The translations under genes and the position numbers were made by a program. A stretch of DNA of 35,379 nucleotides from an uncultured Eubacteriales bacterium (lineage in GTDB: Bacteria > Bacillota > Clostridia > Oscillospirales > Oscillospiraceae), in contig UQUO01000021.1 of the NCBI GenBank assembly GCA_900544295.1, forward strand, positions 1 through 35,379, in the 5' to 3' direction. Below the pieces are notes generated by a model. That model saw only the letters and a program-made list of their open reading frames with translations, ran no database searches and was not told the DNA's origin. Of this stretch, positions 15,415 to 23,232 are shown in pieces. The stretch's first letter is position 1; every line of letters begins with the position of its first letter.

Positions 15415-16245
15415 TTATTTCTCTCCGTCCATGCGGAGACCGACCAGGAAAAACTTGTTGAAGATGAGATAGATTATGATGATAGGTAACACGGAGATGC
15501 AGGCCGCAGCCATGACCTGGTTCCACATCGTGCCGGCGTTCTGGGACTGGAAGCTCTGCAGGCCGAGGGTGAGGGTGTACTTGGTGTCGGTCTTGATGTA
15601 GAGCATGGGCGCCGTGAAGGCGTTCCAGAAGCCCATGAAGCCGAAAATGGCGGTGGTGGCGATGGTGGGCCGCGCGAGAGGCATGGCGATGCGGAAGAAC
15701 ACGCCGTAGCGGTTCAGGCCGTCTATCTCCGCCGCCTCGGCCACGTCATGCGGGAAGTTCATGAAGAACTGACGCATGAGGAAAATGTTGCCTATGTTCG
15801 CCGCCGCGGGAAGGATGAGGGCCATGTAGCTGTCGAGCATGCCGAACTCCTTGAGCAGCAGGTAGTTCGGGATGAGCAGCACCTGGCCGGGGATCATCAT
15901 GAGCAGCAGCAGGGCGTGGTGGATCTTGTTGCGGCCGGGGTAGTTCAGGCAGCTCAGGGAGTAGCCCGCCATGGAGTTTATGAAGACGTTGATGACCGTG
16001 CCGACGGTGGCGACGAACAGCGAGTTCAAGAACCAGCGCGGGAAGAGGGAGCTGTGCCCGAAGATGGTGGTGTAGTTGTCGAGGGTCATGTTCTCGGAGA
16101 TGAGGCTCATGTTGCCGCCCACGATCTCGCGCAGGGGCTTGAACGAGGCCGCCACCATCCAGAGGAAGGGGTAGAGCGTTATGAAGGCGTAGATTATGAG
16201 CACTGCATAGAGCGCTATGCGCCCGGCTTTTCTCTTGGACTTCAT
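15415..16245 (-). CDS. Carbohydrate ABC transporter permease (MalG type)
   Basis: This is the second membrane subunit of the sugar importer, 276 aa with six predicted membrane segments. The coupling motif is DVAEAAEIDGLNRYGVFFRI, the MalG form of the EAA loop. The ATG at 16245 has AAGGAGG upstream. The longer frame from 16278 would overlap the MalF-type gene. It lies 13 bases after the MalF-type gene. It needs an ATPase, and none of the sugar type is encoded in the window. Confidence 0.92.
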   Translation of the reverse strand: MKSKRKAGRIALYAVLIIYAFITLYPFLWMVAASFKPLREIVGGNMSLISENMTLDNYTTIFGHSSLFPRWFLNSLFVATVGTVINVFINSMAGYSLSCLNYPGRNKIHHALLLLMMIPGQVLLIPNYLLLKEFGMLDSYMALILPAAANIGNIFLMRQFFMNFPHDVAEAAEIDGLNRYGVFFRIAMPLARPTIATTAIFGFMGFWNAFTAPMLYIKTDTKYTLTLGLQSFQSQNAGTMWNQVMAAACISVLPIIIIYLIFNKFFLVGLRMDGEK

Positions 16246-16258
16246 GTTTCCCGCCTCC

Positions 16259-17212
16259 TTAATACCACTTCTCGGCATCGTTCAGCTTCTCGGCTATCAG
16301 GGACACGGCCATGATGACGAGGGCGAGGACGATGGCGATGGTGGAAGCATAGCCCATGGCGTTCGTCGTGCCGAAAGCGTAGCGGTAGACCATGAGCGAA
16401 ACGGTGAGGGTGCTGTTGGCCGGGCCGCCGGAGCCGTTGGAGAATATGTAGGCCTGGTCGAACATCTGCAGGGTGCCGATGATGCCGGTGAGCAGCACGT
16501 AGGTGGTGATGGGCTTCAGGTAGGGGATGGTGATGCTCTTGAACTTCTCAAAGGTGCCCGCGCCGTCGATGTCGGCGGCCTCGTAGAGGGAGGCGGGCAG
16601 GTCCTGGAGGCTGGCGAGGTACATGGTGGTGTACTGCGGCACGGTGGACCAGATGTTCATGATCATGATGACCTGGAGCGCAACGGCGGGGTTGTTCAGG
16701 AAGTTGATGCCGCCGCCCTCGGGCAGGATGCCCATGTTGATGAGAATGGTGTTGATGGGGCCGGTGACGCTGAACATGAACATGAAGATGATGGTCAGCG
16801 CGGAGCTCGAGGTGAGGGTCGGCAGAAAGTAGACGGCGCGGAAGAAGGTCTTGCCCCTGATGCGGCTGTTGAGCACGCTGGCTATGATGAGCGCGATGAT
16901 GGTCTGGCAGGGCACCACGACCACGGAGAACTTCAGAGAGTTCAGCAGCGCCGTGCGGGCGTACTCGTCGGTGAAGAGCCGCAGGTAGTTGTCCAGCTTG
17001 ACGAAGGTGTAGCTGTTCGTGTAGAGGTTGACCTTGCAGAAGGAGAGGTAGATGACGAAGAGTGCGGAGATGCCGATAAAGATGCCCAGGATGATTACCG
17101 CGGGAAGCAGGAAGACATATCCCTGGCGCCATTCCTGCAGCTGGCGCTTGGTGTGACGGGGCCGCTTCCTCACGGCAGTTGCTGCCGTAGACTGCGGACT
17201 GCCGCTTGGCAT
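16259..17212 (-). CDS. Carbohydrate ABC transporter permease (MalF type)
   Basis: This is the first membrane subunit of the sugar importer, 317 aa. A basic N-terminus (VRKRPRHTKRQLQEW) is followed by six membrane segments. The coupling loop is SLYEAADIDGAGTFEKFKSI. It is of the short type without the large periplasmic loop of E. coli MalF, as usual in Gram-positives. GGGAGG precedes the ATG. It is separated from the binding-protein gene by 122 bases that carry a stem-loop. Confidence 0.92.
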   Translation of the reverse strand: MPSGSPQSTAATAVRKRPRHTKRQLQEWRQGYVFLLPAVIILGIFIGISALFVIYLSFCKVNLYTNSYTFVKLDNYLRLFTDEYARTALLNSLKFSVVVVPCQTIIALIIASVLNSRIRGKTFFRAVYFLPTLTSSSALTIIFMFMFSVTGPINTILINMGILPEGGGINFLNNPAVALQVIMIMNIWSTVPQYTTMYLASLQDLPASLYEAADIDGAGTFEKFKSITIPYLKPITTYVLLTGIIGTLQMFDQAYIFSNGSGGPANSTLTVSLMVYRYAFGTTNAMGYASTIAIVLALVIMAVSLIAEKLNDAEKWY

Positions 17213-17267
17213 TCGCGATTCCTCCCTTTTCTAACTAGCCGGTTTGACAGGCCCGGCCTTGTCGCAC

Positions 17268-17306
17268 GCGGAGGAATCCAGCGGGGTCTCCGCTGAATTC
17301 CTCCGG
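17268..17306 (-). other. Intercistronic stem-loop between binding-protein and permease genes
   Basis: Arms 17268-17284 and 17290-17306 pair with one or two mismatches around a 5-base loop. On the coding (minus) strand there is no T run behind the stem, while an A run precedes it. This looks like a 3'-protective stem for the binding-protein mRNA rather than a full terminator. Confidence 0.55.
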
Positions 17307-17334
17307 TTTGTTTTTTAAGGCGCTTTCAGGCTTC

Positions 17335-18639
17335 TCAGCCGGCGTTGGCTATCTCCTGGTTGGCCTGCTGCTCGGCCGCGGCCAGGAACTCGGCGGCGGT
17401 CATCTCACCGCTGACGGCGAGGGGGAAGTAGTTCTGGTAGGCGGTGTTGATGATGGAGGCGTTGTTGCCCAGCTGCCAGGGCAGGGAGCACTCGGTCATG
17501 GCGGAGTGGACGGCCCAGACGGGGTCGCTCTCGACGTCCATAGCCTCGGCCGCGTCGGAGCGCGGGGGCAGGCAGCCGGCGCCGCCGCACCAGATGGTCA
17601 GGCCGTCAACGCTGGTGACGTACTTGATCCAGGCGGAGGCCATGTCCTTGTTCTCGCTCAGGGCGTAGATGCCGTAGCCGACGGTGTAGCTCATGGAGTA
17701 CTGGGTGCCGTTGTAGGAGGGCATCTCCTTGACGCCGAAGTTGATGTCGCTGTAGTCGGTCCTCAGGGTGCCGTAGACCCAGTTGCCCTCTTCCATGATG
17801 GCAGCCTTGCCGGTGCCGAAGGCTTCGCCGTTCCAGCCGAGGCCGAGGTCGCTCGGGGTCTTCCAGAGGCCGTTCTTCACGAAGTCGAGTATGTACTCCA
17901 TGTTGGCGACGACGCCGTCGCTTGTCAGGGTGGCGGTGCCGTCCTCAGCGACGAGGCCGTCGTTGCCGTCCTGCAGGATGGGGAGGTTGCGGGAGAGGTC
18001 CTGGTTGTAGGTCATGGCGGCTATCTGGTTCTTGCCGTAGACCTCGTCAAGCTTGGCCTGGAGGTCGGTCAGGAAGGCCTTGTAGTCGTCGTAGTTGTCG
18101 GGGATGTCGTCCGCGGTGTAGCCGCAGGCTTCGAGCAGGTCGATGTTGTAGTAGGTGGCGAGGGTGGAGACGTCCTTCGGCACGCAGAGGACCTCGCCGT
18201 CCGCGTTCGTGAAGGCCTCGATGAGGTTGGGATAGAACTTGTCGAGCTCATACTCGGCGGGGTCCAGGGGATCCATGACGCCCAGGGAGCCGTAGAAGGG
18301 GAACATGCTGCCGTCCACGTAGAAGCAGTCGGGAGCGGTCTGGCCGATGAAGTCGGCCTGGATCTGGGTGTTGTAGTCGGTGTAGACCTTGAGCTCGACG
18401 GTGCAGCCGTACATCTCCTCAAAGTTGGCCTTGAGGGTGTTGATGGAGGCGGTCTCCTGGTCGTTGCCGCCCCAGATGCCTACGGTGAGGGTGCGCCCGG
18501 CGAAGCCGCCGTCGCTGCCGTCGCTGTCGCCGCCGTCGCCGGCGGGGGGATTTTCGGTGCTGCCGCAGCCGGTGAGCATGAGGCCGAGAGCCATGACGAG
18601 CGCCAGCACCAGCGCAAGAAGTTTGGTGGTTTTCTTCAT
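17335..18639 (-). CDS. Sugar ABC transporter substrate-binding lipoprotein
   Basis: This is the extracytoplasmic binding protein of the alpha-glucoside importer, 434 aa. Signal peptide and lipobox LTGC put the lipidated Cys at residue 25, followed by a Ser/Gly/Asp-rich linker. The mature part starts with LTVGIWGGNDQE, typical of family 1 sugar-binding proteins. The ATG at 18639 has GAGGAGG upstream; the longer frame from 18717 would begin inside the promoter. It stands first in the transport unit behind a promoter with two operators. The bound sugar is unknown; context suggests an alpha-linked glucose di- or oligosaccharide. Confidence 0.92.
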   Translation of the reverse strand: MKKTTKLLALVLALVMALGLMLTGCGSTENPPAGDGGDSDGSDGGFAGRTLTVGIWGGNDQETASINTLKANFEEMYGCTVELKVYTDYNTQIQADFIGQTAPDCFYVDGSMFPFYGSLGVMDPLDPAEYELDKFYPNLIEAFTNADGEVLCVPKDVSTLATYYNIDLLEACGYTADDIPDNYDDYKAFLTDLQAKLDEVYGKNQIAAMTYNQDLSRNLPILQDGNDGLVAEDGTATLTSDGVVANMEYILDFVKNGLWKTPSDLGLGWNGEAFGTGKAAIMEEGNWVYGTLRTDYSDINFGVKEMPSYNGTQYSMSYTVGYGIYALSENKDMASAWIKYVTSVDGLTIWCGGAGCLPPRSDAAEAMDVESDPVWAVHSAMTECSLPWQLGNNASIINTAYQNYFPLAVSGEMTAAEFLAAAEQQANQEIANAG

Positions 18640-18665
18640 GATGATCCTCCTCTTTTTTGTTGCAA

Positions 18666-18717
18666 CTAAAACGTTTTTGGCTAAGATGATTTTATACAAA
18701 AACGTTTTCGTTTGCAA
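18666..18717 (-). promoter_or_regulatory. Promoter of the sugar transport unit with two LacI-type operators
   Basis: On the minus strand TTGCAA (18717-18712), 17 bases, TAAAAT (18694-18689). Operator CAAAAACGTTTTCG (18697-18710) fills the spacer. A second, CTAAAACGTTTTTG (18666-18679), lies at the predicted start of transcription. Their centres are 31 bp apart, about three helical turns, so both face the same side of the DNA. Confidence 0.8.
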
Positions 18718-18792
18718 TGCACTTTTTTGACAAACTATTTTTGAGGTTTTTGGATAAAATGTTAGAATAATTTATTTAGCACAAAAAATGGC

Positions 18793-21114
18793 TCAAAGAT
18801 TTACGCTGAGTTTGTCTTTCACGGTGCAGGGGCGGCCGTTTATGCTGAGCTCGACCTCACGGGTGCCGGTGAGATTGACCAGCTCGGCGCGCTCGTGGCT
18901 GAGACTGACATGGAGCTTCTGGCCCTGCCAGTGGATGAAGAAGTCGAGGCCGCGCCAGCTCTCGGGCAGGGAGGGGTTCATGCGGAGCTTGCCGTCGAGC
19001 ATCCTGACGCCGCCGAAGCCGAAGACGACGGACTGCCAGACGCCCGCGAGGGAGGCGGCGTGGATGCCGGCGTCGCTGGTCTTCATGTTGGGGCCGACGT
19101 CGATGGCGGCGGCCTTCTGGAAGAGCTCGTAGGCCATCTCGCGGTTGCCCATGTCGCCCGCGAGGATGCAGTGGGTGGAGAGCGACAGGGAGGAGTCGTG
19201 CAGGGTGCGCGGCTCATAGTAGTTCCAGTTGGCGGCCTTGACCTCGGCGCTGAACTGGTTTTCGAGCAGCAGGAACATGATGAGGATGTCGGCCTGCTTG
19301 GAGACCTGGATGTGGGTTATCTGCTCCTGGTTGTAGTCGCGGTAGATGCTGCCGACGTTCTCCTGCTTTTTGTACTTCGTGAGGTCTATGTCCTTGAGCG
19401 TGAGGTAGGTCCTGTCCTGGGGGATGACGAGGTCCTCGCGCGGCTGGGGCAGGTAGAGGCGGGAGAGCTTGTCCTCCCAGACAGGTTCGAGCGCGGCGAG
19501 GCCGAGCTTTTCGTCCAGGGCCTTGTAGAGCGCTGGCTTTTCGGAGCGGAGCAGCCCGCAGTATTCAAGGGCCTTGCGGATGTTCCAGGCGGCCATGTGG
19601 TTGGTGAAGGCGTTGTCGTCCACGTGCTCCTTGTACTCGTCGGGGCCGACGACGTCGTTTATGTGGAGCTTGCCGTCCTCGCCCTCTTCGAGGCGGGAGG
19701 CCCAGAACTTGGCGGTGTCGAGAATGAGCTCATAGCCGCAGCGCTCCATGAAGTCCTCGTCGCCTGTGACCATGTAGTATTCCCAGGCGCCGTAGGCGAC
19801 GTCGGCGGTGATGTGCTGCTCGATGAAGCCGGACCAGATCTTGGTGGGCAGGCCCGTGACGATGTCTGCCGCGCCCCAGACGGGTGTGACTTCGCCGTCG
19901 TCTATCCAGGCGGACTCCCAGGGGAACTGGGCGCCCTCGTAGCCGTTGCCGCCGGCCTTCTTGTGGGCGCCGGGCAGGCTGAGGAAGCGGTACTCCTCAA
20001 GGCTCTTGGCTATTTCGGGGGCGCTGTATATGAAGTAGGGGAGGATGAACATCTCGGTGTCCCAGAAGGTATGGCCCTTGTAGCCTTCGCCGGAGAGGCC
20101 CTTCGCGCCGATGTTCATGCGGTTGTCGTGGGCGGGGGTCATGACGTGCAGGTGGTACTGGGCGAAGCGCATGGCCAGCTGGTCGAACTCGTTCTCAGCG
20201 TCGATGGTGACGGGGATGTTGTCCCAGACCTTGCGCGCCCAGGCGGCGGCGCTCTCGGAAAGCAGCTCGTCGTAGCCGAGCTCGCACGCGGCCTCATGCC
20301 CGGCGAGCGCCTTGTCGTGCAGCTCGTCGTAGCTCAGGCCTTCGCTGTCGCGGTCGCGGGAGGTGTAGACGCTGGAGAGCTTTTCTACGCAGAGCGTGCT
20401 GCCCGCGGGGATGGTTATCTGATATTCCTGGGCTATCATGCGGCGGTCGATGACGATGAAGCCGGGCTCCTCGCGCGCCTCGCCGTCCATGGCGAAGGAG
20501 AAGGTGGTGTTGAATACAAAGTCGATCTTCGACTGTCCGGTGGTCTGGCTGTACTGCATGTGGCGGCCCTTGAAGAGGCGCTTGTCGCCCTCGGAGAAGT
20601 GCTGGCTGCCGGAATTCGTCATGCGCCCGTCGATGCCGCCGGCGATGTCGAGCAGGGCCTCGCCGTCGAGGGGCCTGACGCAGAGCTTCTGGCCGATGAC
20701 GTGCAGCCGCTCCATGGACACGAAGCGGCGGAAGCAGAGCTCATAGCGCCGGCCGTTCGGGGCCTTCCAGACGACCTTGCGGACGGTTTCGCCGGTTTTG
20801 AGGTCCAGGGTCCTGTCGTAGTCCTCCACCGTGCCGGTGAGCAGGCTGAAGCGCTGCCCGTCGAGCTTTATCTCCAGCCTGGAGACGTCGGCCGCGTTTG
20901 GCAGCTCGGTGACCTCGTTGTCGTCGAACTTGTTGAAAGTGCCGGCCACGAAGAGGTCGCGCTGTTCGCGGGGGTTGAATTCGTCCGTGGCGTTGCGAAG
21001 GCAGAGATAGCCGTTGCCCTGGCACATGATGGATTCGCACTTGCCCAGGTGTTCGGGCTCGAAGCCGCGCTCCGCGACTATCCAGTCTTTCGCCCGAGAG
21101 TAGTCCATGCCCAT
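18793..21114 (-). CDS. GH65 disaccharide phosphorylase (specificity uncertain)
   Basis: This inverting phosphorylase splits an alpha-glucosyl disaccharide with phosphate into glucose and beta-glucose-1-phosphate (family knowledge), which PgmB then uses. The protein is 773 aa. The N-terminal beta-sandwich is followed by the (alpha/alpha)6 barrel with YKGHTFWDTEMF (345-356). VGPDEYKEHVDD contains the general acid Glu493. LHDSSLSLS is the phosphate-binding part. The region GLPTKIWSGFIEQHITADVAYG (about 421-442) does not resemble the HNEWEIT form that I recall for classical maltose phosphorylases, and looks more like kojibiose, nigerose or trehalose phosphorylases. GGAGG precedes the ATG at 21114. 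Upstream extension to 21255 crosses its own promoter. Confidence 0.9.
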   Translation of the reverse strand: MGMDYSRAKDWIVAERGFEPEHLGKCESIMCQGNGYLCLRNATDEFNPREQRDLFVAGTFNKFDDNEVTELPNAADVSRLEIKLDGQRFSLLTGTVEDYDRTLDLKTGETVRKVVWKAPNGRRYELCFRRFVSMERLHVIGQKLCVRPLDGEALLDIAGGIDGRMTNSGSQHFSEGDKRLFKGRHMQYSQTTGQSKIDFVFNTTFSFAMDGEAREEPGFIVIDRRMIAQEYQITIPAGSTLCVEKLSSVYTSRDRDSEGLSYDELHDKALAGHEAACELGYDELLSESAAAWARKVWDNIPVTIDAENEFDQLAMRFAQYHLHVMTPAHDNRMNIGAKGLSGEGYKGHTFWDTEMFILPYFIYSAPEIAKSLEEYRFLSLPGAHKKAGGNGYEGAQFPWESAWIDDGEVTPVWGAADIVTGLPTKIWSGFIEQHITADVAYGAWEYYMVTGDEDFMERCGYELILDTAKFWASRLEEGEDGKLHINDVVGPDEYKEHVDDNAFTNHMAAWNIRKALEYCGLLRSEKPALYKALDEKLGLAALEPVWEDKLSRLYLPQPREDLVIPQDRTYLTLKDIDLTKYKKQENVGSIYRDYNQEQITHIQVSKQADILIMFLLLENQFSAEVKAANWNYYEPRTLHDSSLSLSTHCILAGDMGNREMAYELFQKAAAIDVGPNMKTSDAGIHAASLAGVWQSVVFGFGGVRMLDGKLRMNPSLPESWRGLDFFIHWQGQKLHVSLSHERAELVNLTGTREVELSINGRPCTVKDKLSVNL

Positions 21115-21138
21115 TTTGTTGTCCTCCTGTAATGCAGC

Positions 21139-21167
21139 TGAATAGGTTGCAAAAACGTTTTTGTAAA
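21139..21167 (-). promoter_or_regulatory. Promoter of the GH65 gene with a perfect LacI-type operator
   Basis: On the minus strand TTTACA (21167-21162), 17 bases, TATTCA (21144-21139). A perfect 14-bp palindrome CAAAAACGTTTTTG (21150-21163) overlaps the -35 box and the spacer. Confidence 0.75.
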
Positions 21168-21180
21168 CTGTCTGAAAGAA

Positions 21181-21202
21181 CTCCAGCCCGCGGGGGCTGG
21201 AG
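21181..21202 (-). terminator. Terminator after the RDD unit
   Basis: CTCCAGCCC (21181-21189) pairs with GGGCTGGAG (21194-21202). On the minus strand it is followed by TTCTTTC. It lies ten bases after the small membrane protein stop and before the GH65 promoter. Confidence 0.65.
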
Positions 21203-21211
21203 GTTTTGCGC

Positions 21212-21505
21212 TCAATGATAAAAATAGTAGTTGGATATCCAGGCCATGACGGCAAAGCCGCAGAGCTGGCCGCCGAGGGAGAAGAGCCATGGCACGCCCA
21301 GCAGCAGGAAAACGACGAAGTTCACCGCCGCGAGGGGTATGTAGAGCCTGACGGATTTTTTGAAATCGCTGGTGTTCTCATAGAGTTTGGCGCAGAGCCA
21401 GCCTATGGCTATGGCCGCGAGCACGCAGCCAAGCAGCAGCAAGGGGTTCATGGCGACAAGGGGGTCGCTCTCCTTTAGGCCGAATATCTGGTCGAGGTTG
21501 CTCAT
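21212..21505 (-). CDS. Small membrane protein of unknown function
   Basis: I do not recognise this 97-aa protein. It has three hydrophobic stretches (about residues 19-40, 54-72 and 75-92) and a short charged loop YENTSDFKKS between the first two. It ends in WISNYYFYH. The start overlaps the RDD stop by four bases (ATGA), so the two are translated together. It shares the operator-controlled promoter of the sugar cluster. A role as membrane partner of the RDD protein is inference from coupling only. Confidence 0.75.
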   Translation of the reverse strand: MSNLDQIFGLKESDPLVAMNPLLLLGCVLAAIAIGWLCAKLYENTSDFKKSVRLYIPLAAVNFVVFLLLGVPWLFSLGGQLCGFAVMAWISNYYFYH

Positions 21506-21948
21506 GAGCCTGCCTCCTCAGCGTCTTCGAGGTCTTCCTCCTCCCAGCGGAAGATGACCTTGGTGTTGCCCGCCATGTCGTGCAGCGTCGTGCCCTTGAG
21601 CAGCAGCATGACGGTGCTTATGAGCCCGGCGGCCCAGCCCGCGATGGGGATGAGGTACATGCACTTCACAAGCTCCCGCAGGCCGACGTAGAGCGCCCGA
21701 GGTTTCACGCCAGTCTTGTCCGTGACTTTGAGCCGTCCAAGCATCTTCCCCAGCGTCGCGCCCTTGTTGTACTCGACCATCAGCAGCCCGTACACCGCCA
21801 GCAGCAGCCGGAAGAGAAAGTCAACCGAGCTCAGCTCTATCTGCATGACGTACAGCATGACGAACTGCACGGGGAACATCACCAGCACATAGTCGATGAA
21901 GGCGCAGAGCAGACGCATTATCCCGCGGACGAGACGCTTTTTATCCAT
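21502..21948 (-). CDS. RDD family membrane protein
   Basis: This is a 148-aa protein with three to four membrane segments. LCAFIDYVLVM carries the conserved Asp of the RDD family, and EYNKGATLGKMLGRLKV is its second hallmark. The C-terminus is acidic (EEEDLEDAEE). The functions of RDD proteins are mostly unknown; a few act in sodium/proton exchange. It is the first gene of a two-gene unit behind a LacI-type operator, which ties it to the sugar module. Confidence 0.85.
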   Translation of the reverse strand: MDKKRLVRGIMRLLCAFIDYVLVMFPVQFVMLYVMQIELSSVDFLFRLLLAVYGLLMVEYNKGATLGKMLGRLKVTDKTGVKPRALYVGLRELVKCMYLIPIAGWAAGLISTVMLLLKGTTLHDMAGNTKVIFRWEEEDLEDAEEAGS

Positions 21949-21975
21949 GTGCCTTTCTACCTTCTCCCATACTCT

Positions 21976-22026
21976 CGAAAACGTTTTTGTCAGGGATAGG
22001 ATAGCACATCTGCATTTTTTTGTATA
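21976..22026 (-). promoter_or_regulatory. Promoter and LacI-type operator of the RDD unit
   Basis: On the minus strand a TGC-extended -10 box TATCCT (22003-21998) is preceded after 17 bases by TATACA. Operator CGAAAACGTTTTTG (21976-21989) lies right behind the predicted transcription start, where a bound repressor would block it. Confidence 0.65.
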
Positions 22027-22085
22027 GTCACATTCTGAACAAATTCCGAGCGCGTTTTTTGACTAAACGGCCCAGATGCAATCAA

Positions 22086-22111
22086 AAAGGACGGGCCGGA
22101 GCCCGTCCTTT
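22086..22111 (-). terminator. Terminator of the LacI-family regulator gene
   Basis: AAAGGACGGG (22086-22095) and CCCGTCCTTT (22102-22111) form a perfect stem. On the minus strand TTTTTGATT follows. It lies about ten bases beyond the regulator stop. Confidence 0.85.
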
Positions 22112-22120
22112 CGGAGCTTT

Positions 22121-23137
22121 TCAGTTGTCGGGCCTCGTGCTGCCGCGCACGACGAGCTCGTACATCACGTCGTTCAGGTGGGCCTTTGCGGTGCCTTCGA
22201 TCTTGTCGTAGACGGCCTGGCCGGCGATGTAGCCCATGCGGTAGAAGTTCTGGCGGATGGTGGTGAGGCCGCCGTAGAGATAGCGGGCGATGGGAATGTC
22301 GTCAAAGCCGGCTACGAGGATGTCCCGGCCAACGCTGCGGCCGAGGTCCCCGATGGCGCGGCAGGCGCCTATTGCCATGAGGTCACTGGCGCAGAAGAGG
22401 GCGTCGATCTCCGGGTCGTCCTGCAGGAGGCGCCAGACCTTGTTGTAGGCTGTAATGTCGTCGAAGTCGGCGTAAACTATGCGGCCGGGGAGCACTTCAA
22501 GCCCGGCCTGCTCCATGGCCCGGCGGTAGCCTCTCTCGCGCAGGAGGGAGACGTCAGCGACGGAGCTGCCGTTTATCATGGCGATGTTCCGCCTGCCGCA
22601 GCGCAGCAGGTGGCTCACGGCGTCGAAGGCGGCGCGGCTGTTGTCGATGGTGATGTCCATGACGCGGCTGTCGGGCGTGCGCATGTCGATGAAGGCGCAG
22701 GGTATGTCAATGTCGCCGAGCTGCTCCAGGTAGCGGTCGTTGGTGCGGAAGCCGGAGCAGATGAGGCCTGTGAGCTGCTTTTTGAGGCAGAGCACCTTGA
22801 GGGACTGCTGTTGCTGCTGGAGACCGTCGGTGGTCAGGAGTATGAACTCGATGCCGTTGTCCTGGCAGGCGTGGCAGACGCCGCTGAGGATACCGTAAAC
22901 TGCGCCGGAGGGGTCCGTGGGCTTGAGGTCGTTTATGAGCAGGCCGATGACCTTGTCGGCCTTGCCGCCCATGGTCCTGCCTGCGGCGTTGGGGACGTAG
23001 TTGAGCTCCTCCGCGATTTCGCGTATCCTCTGTCTGGTCTCAGGATTGACATCCGAGTAATCGTTCAGGGCTTTGGATACCGTCGTGATGGAGACCCCGG
23101 CCTTTTTTGCCACGTCCCGAATCGTGGTCCTGTCCAT
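22121..23137 (-). CDS. LacI-family transcriptional repressor of the alpha-glucoside cluster
   Basis: This is a LacI/GalR-type DNA-binding regulator of 338 aa. The helix-turn-helix is at about residues 5-24 (IRDVAKKAGVSITTVSKALN). The hinge helix region YVPNAAGRTM is followed by a periplasmic-binding-protein-like sensor domain. LacI proteins with a V-S-x-x-T-V-S-x-A recognition helix bind AAxCGxTT-type palindromes, and five such sites lie in the promoters of this cluster, including its own. Autoregulation and repression of the sugar genes are therefore likely. The inducer is unknown. GAGGTGA precedes the ATG. CcpA can be excluded as its identity only by comparison; the sensor domain looks local rather than CcpA-like. 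Confidence 0.92.
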   Translation of the reverse strand: MDRTTIRDVAKKAGVSITTVSKALNDYSDVNPETRQRIREIAEELNYVPNAAGRTMGGKADKVIGLLINDLKPTDPSGAVYGILSGVCHACQDNGIEFILLTTDGLQQQQQSLKVLCLKKQLTGLICSGFRTNDRYLEQLGDIDIPCAFIDMRTPDSRVMDITIDNSRAAFDAVSHLLRCGRRNIAMINGSSVADVSLLRERGYRRAMEQAGLEVLPGRIVYADFDDITAYNKVWRLLQDDPEIDALFCASDLMAIGACRAIGDLGRSVGRDILVAGFDDIPIARYLYGGLTTIRQNFYRMGYIAGQAVYDKIEGTAKAHLNDVMYELVVRGSTRPDN

Positions 23138-23157
23138 ACGCTTTCACCTCGGCTATA

Positions 23158-23186
23158 AGAATAGCACATCCGAAAGCGTTTTCCAA
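23158..23186 (-). promoter_or_regulatory. Promoter of the LacI-family gene with autoregulatory operator
   Basis: On the minus strand TTGGAA (23186-23181), 17 bases, TATTCT (23163-23158). CGAAAGCGTTTTCC (23171-23184), one base away from the AAAACGTTTT core, fills the spacer. It could also serve as a CcpA cre site. Confidence 0.7.
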
Positions 23187-23232
23187 GATGAACTTATTAC
23201 ATATTTGCTAAAAAATGAAAATATTGTCCCGC

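Noticed and set aside
18895..21132. Very long open frame on the plus strand opposite the GH65 gene (similar ones opposite potA, groEL and the GH13 gene)
   Set aside because: The opposite strand encodes clear family proteins with motifs. These mirror frames are caused by the high GC at third positions, have no ribosome sites and give low-complexity Val/Ala/Gly/Asp-rich products.
23171..23184. CcpA cre site before the LacI-type gene
   Set aside because: The sequence also fits cre loosely, but it differs by one base from the local operator core and occupies the same promoter position as the other four sites, so autoregulation is the simpler reading. Not excluded.
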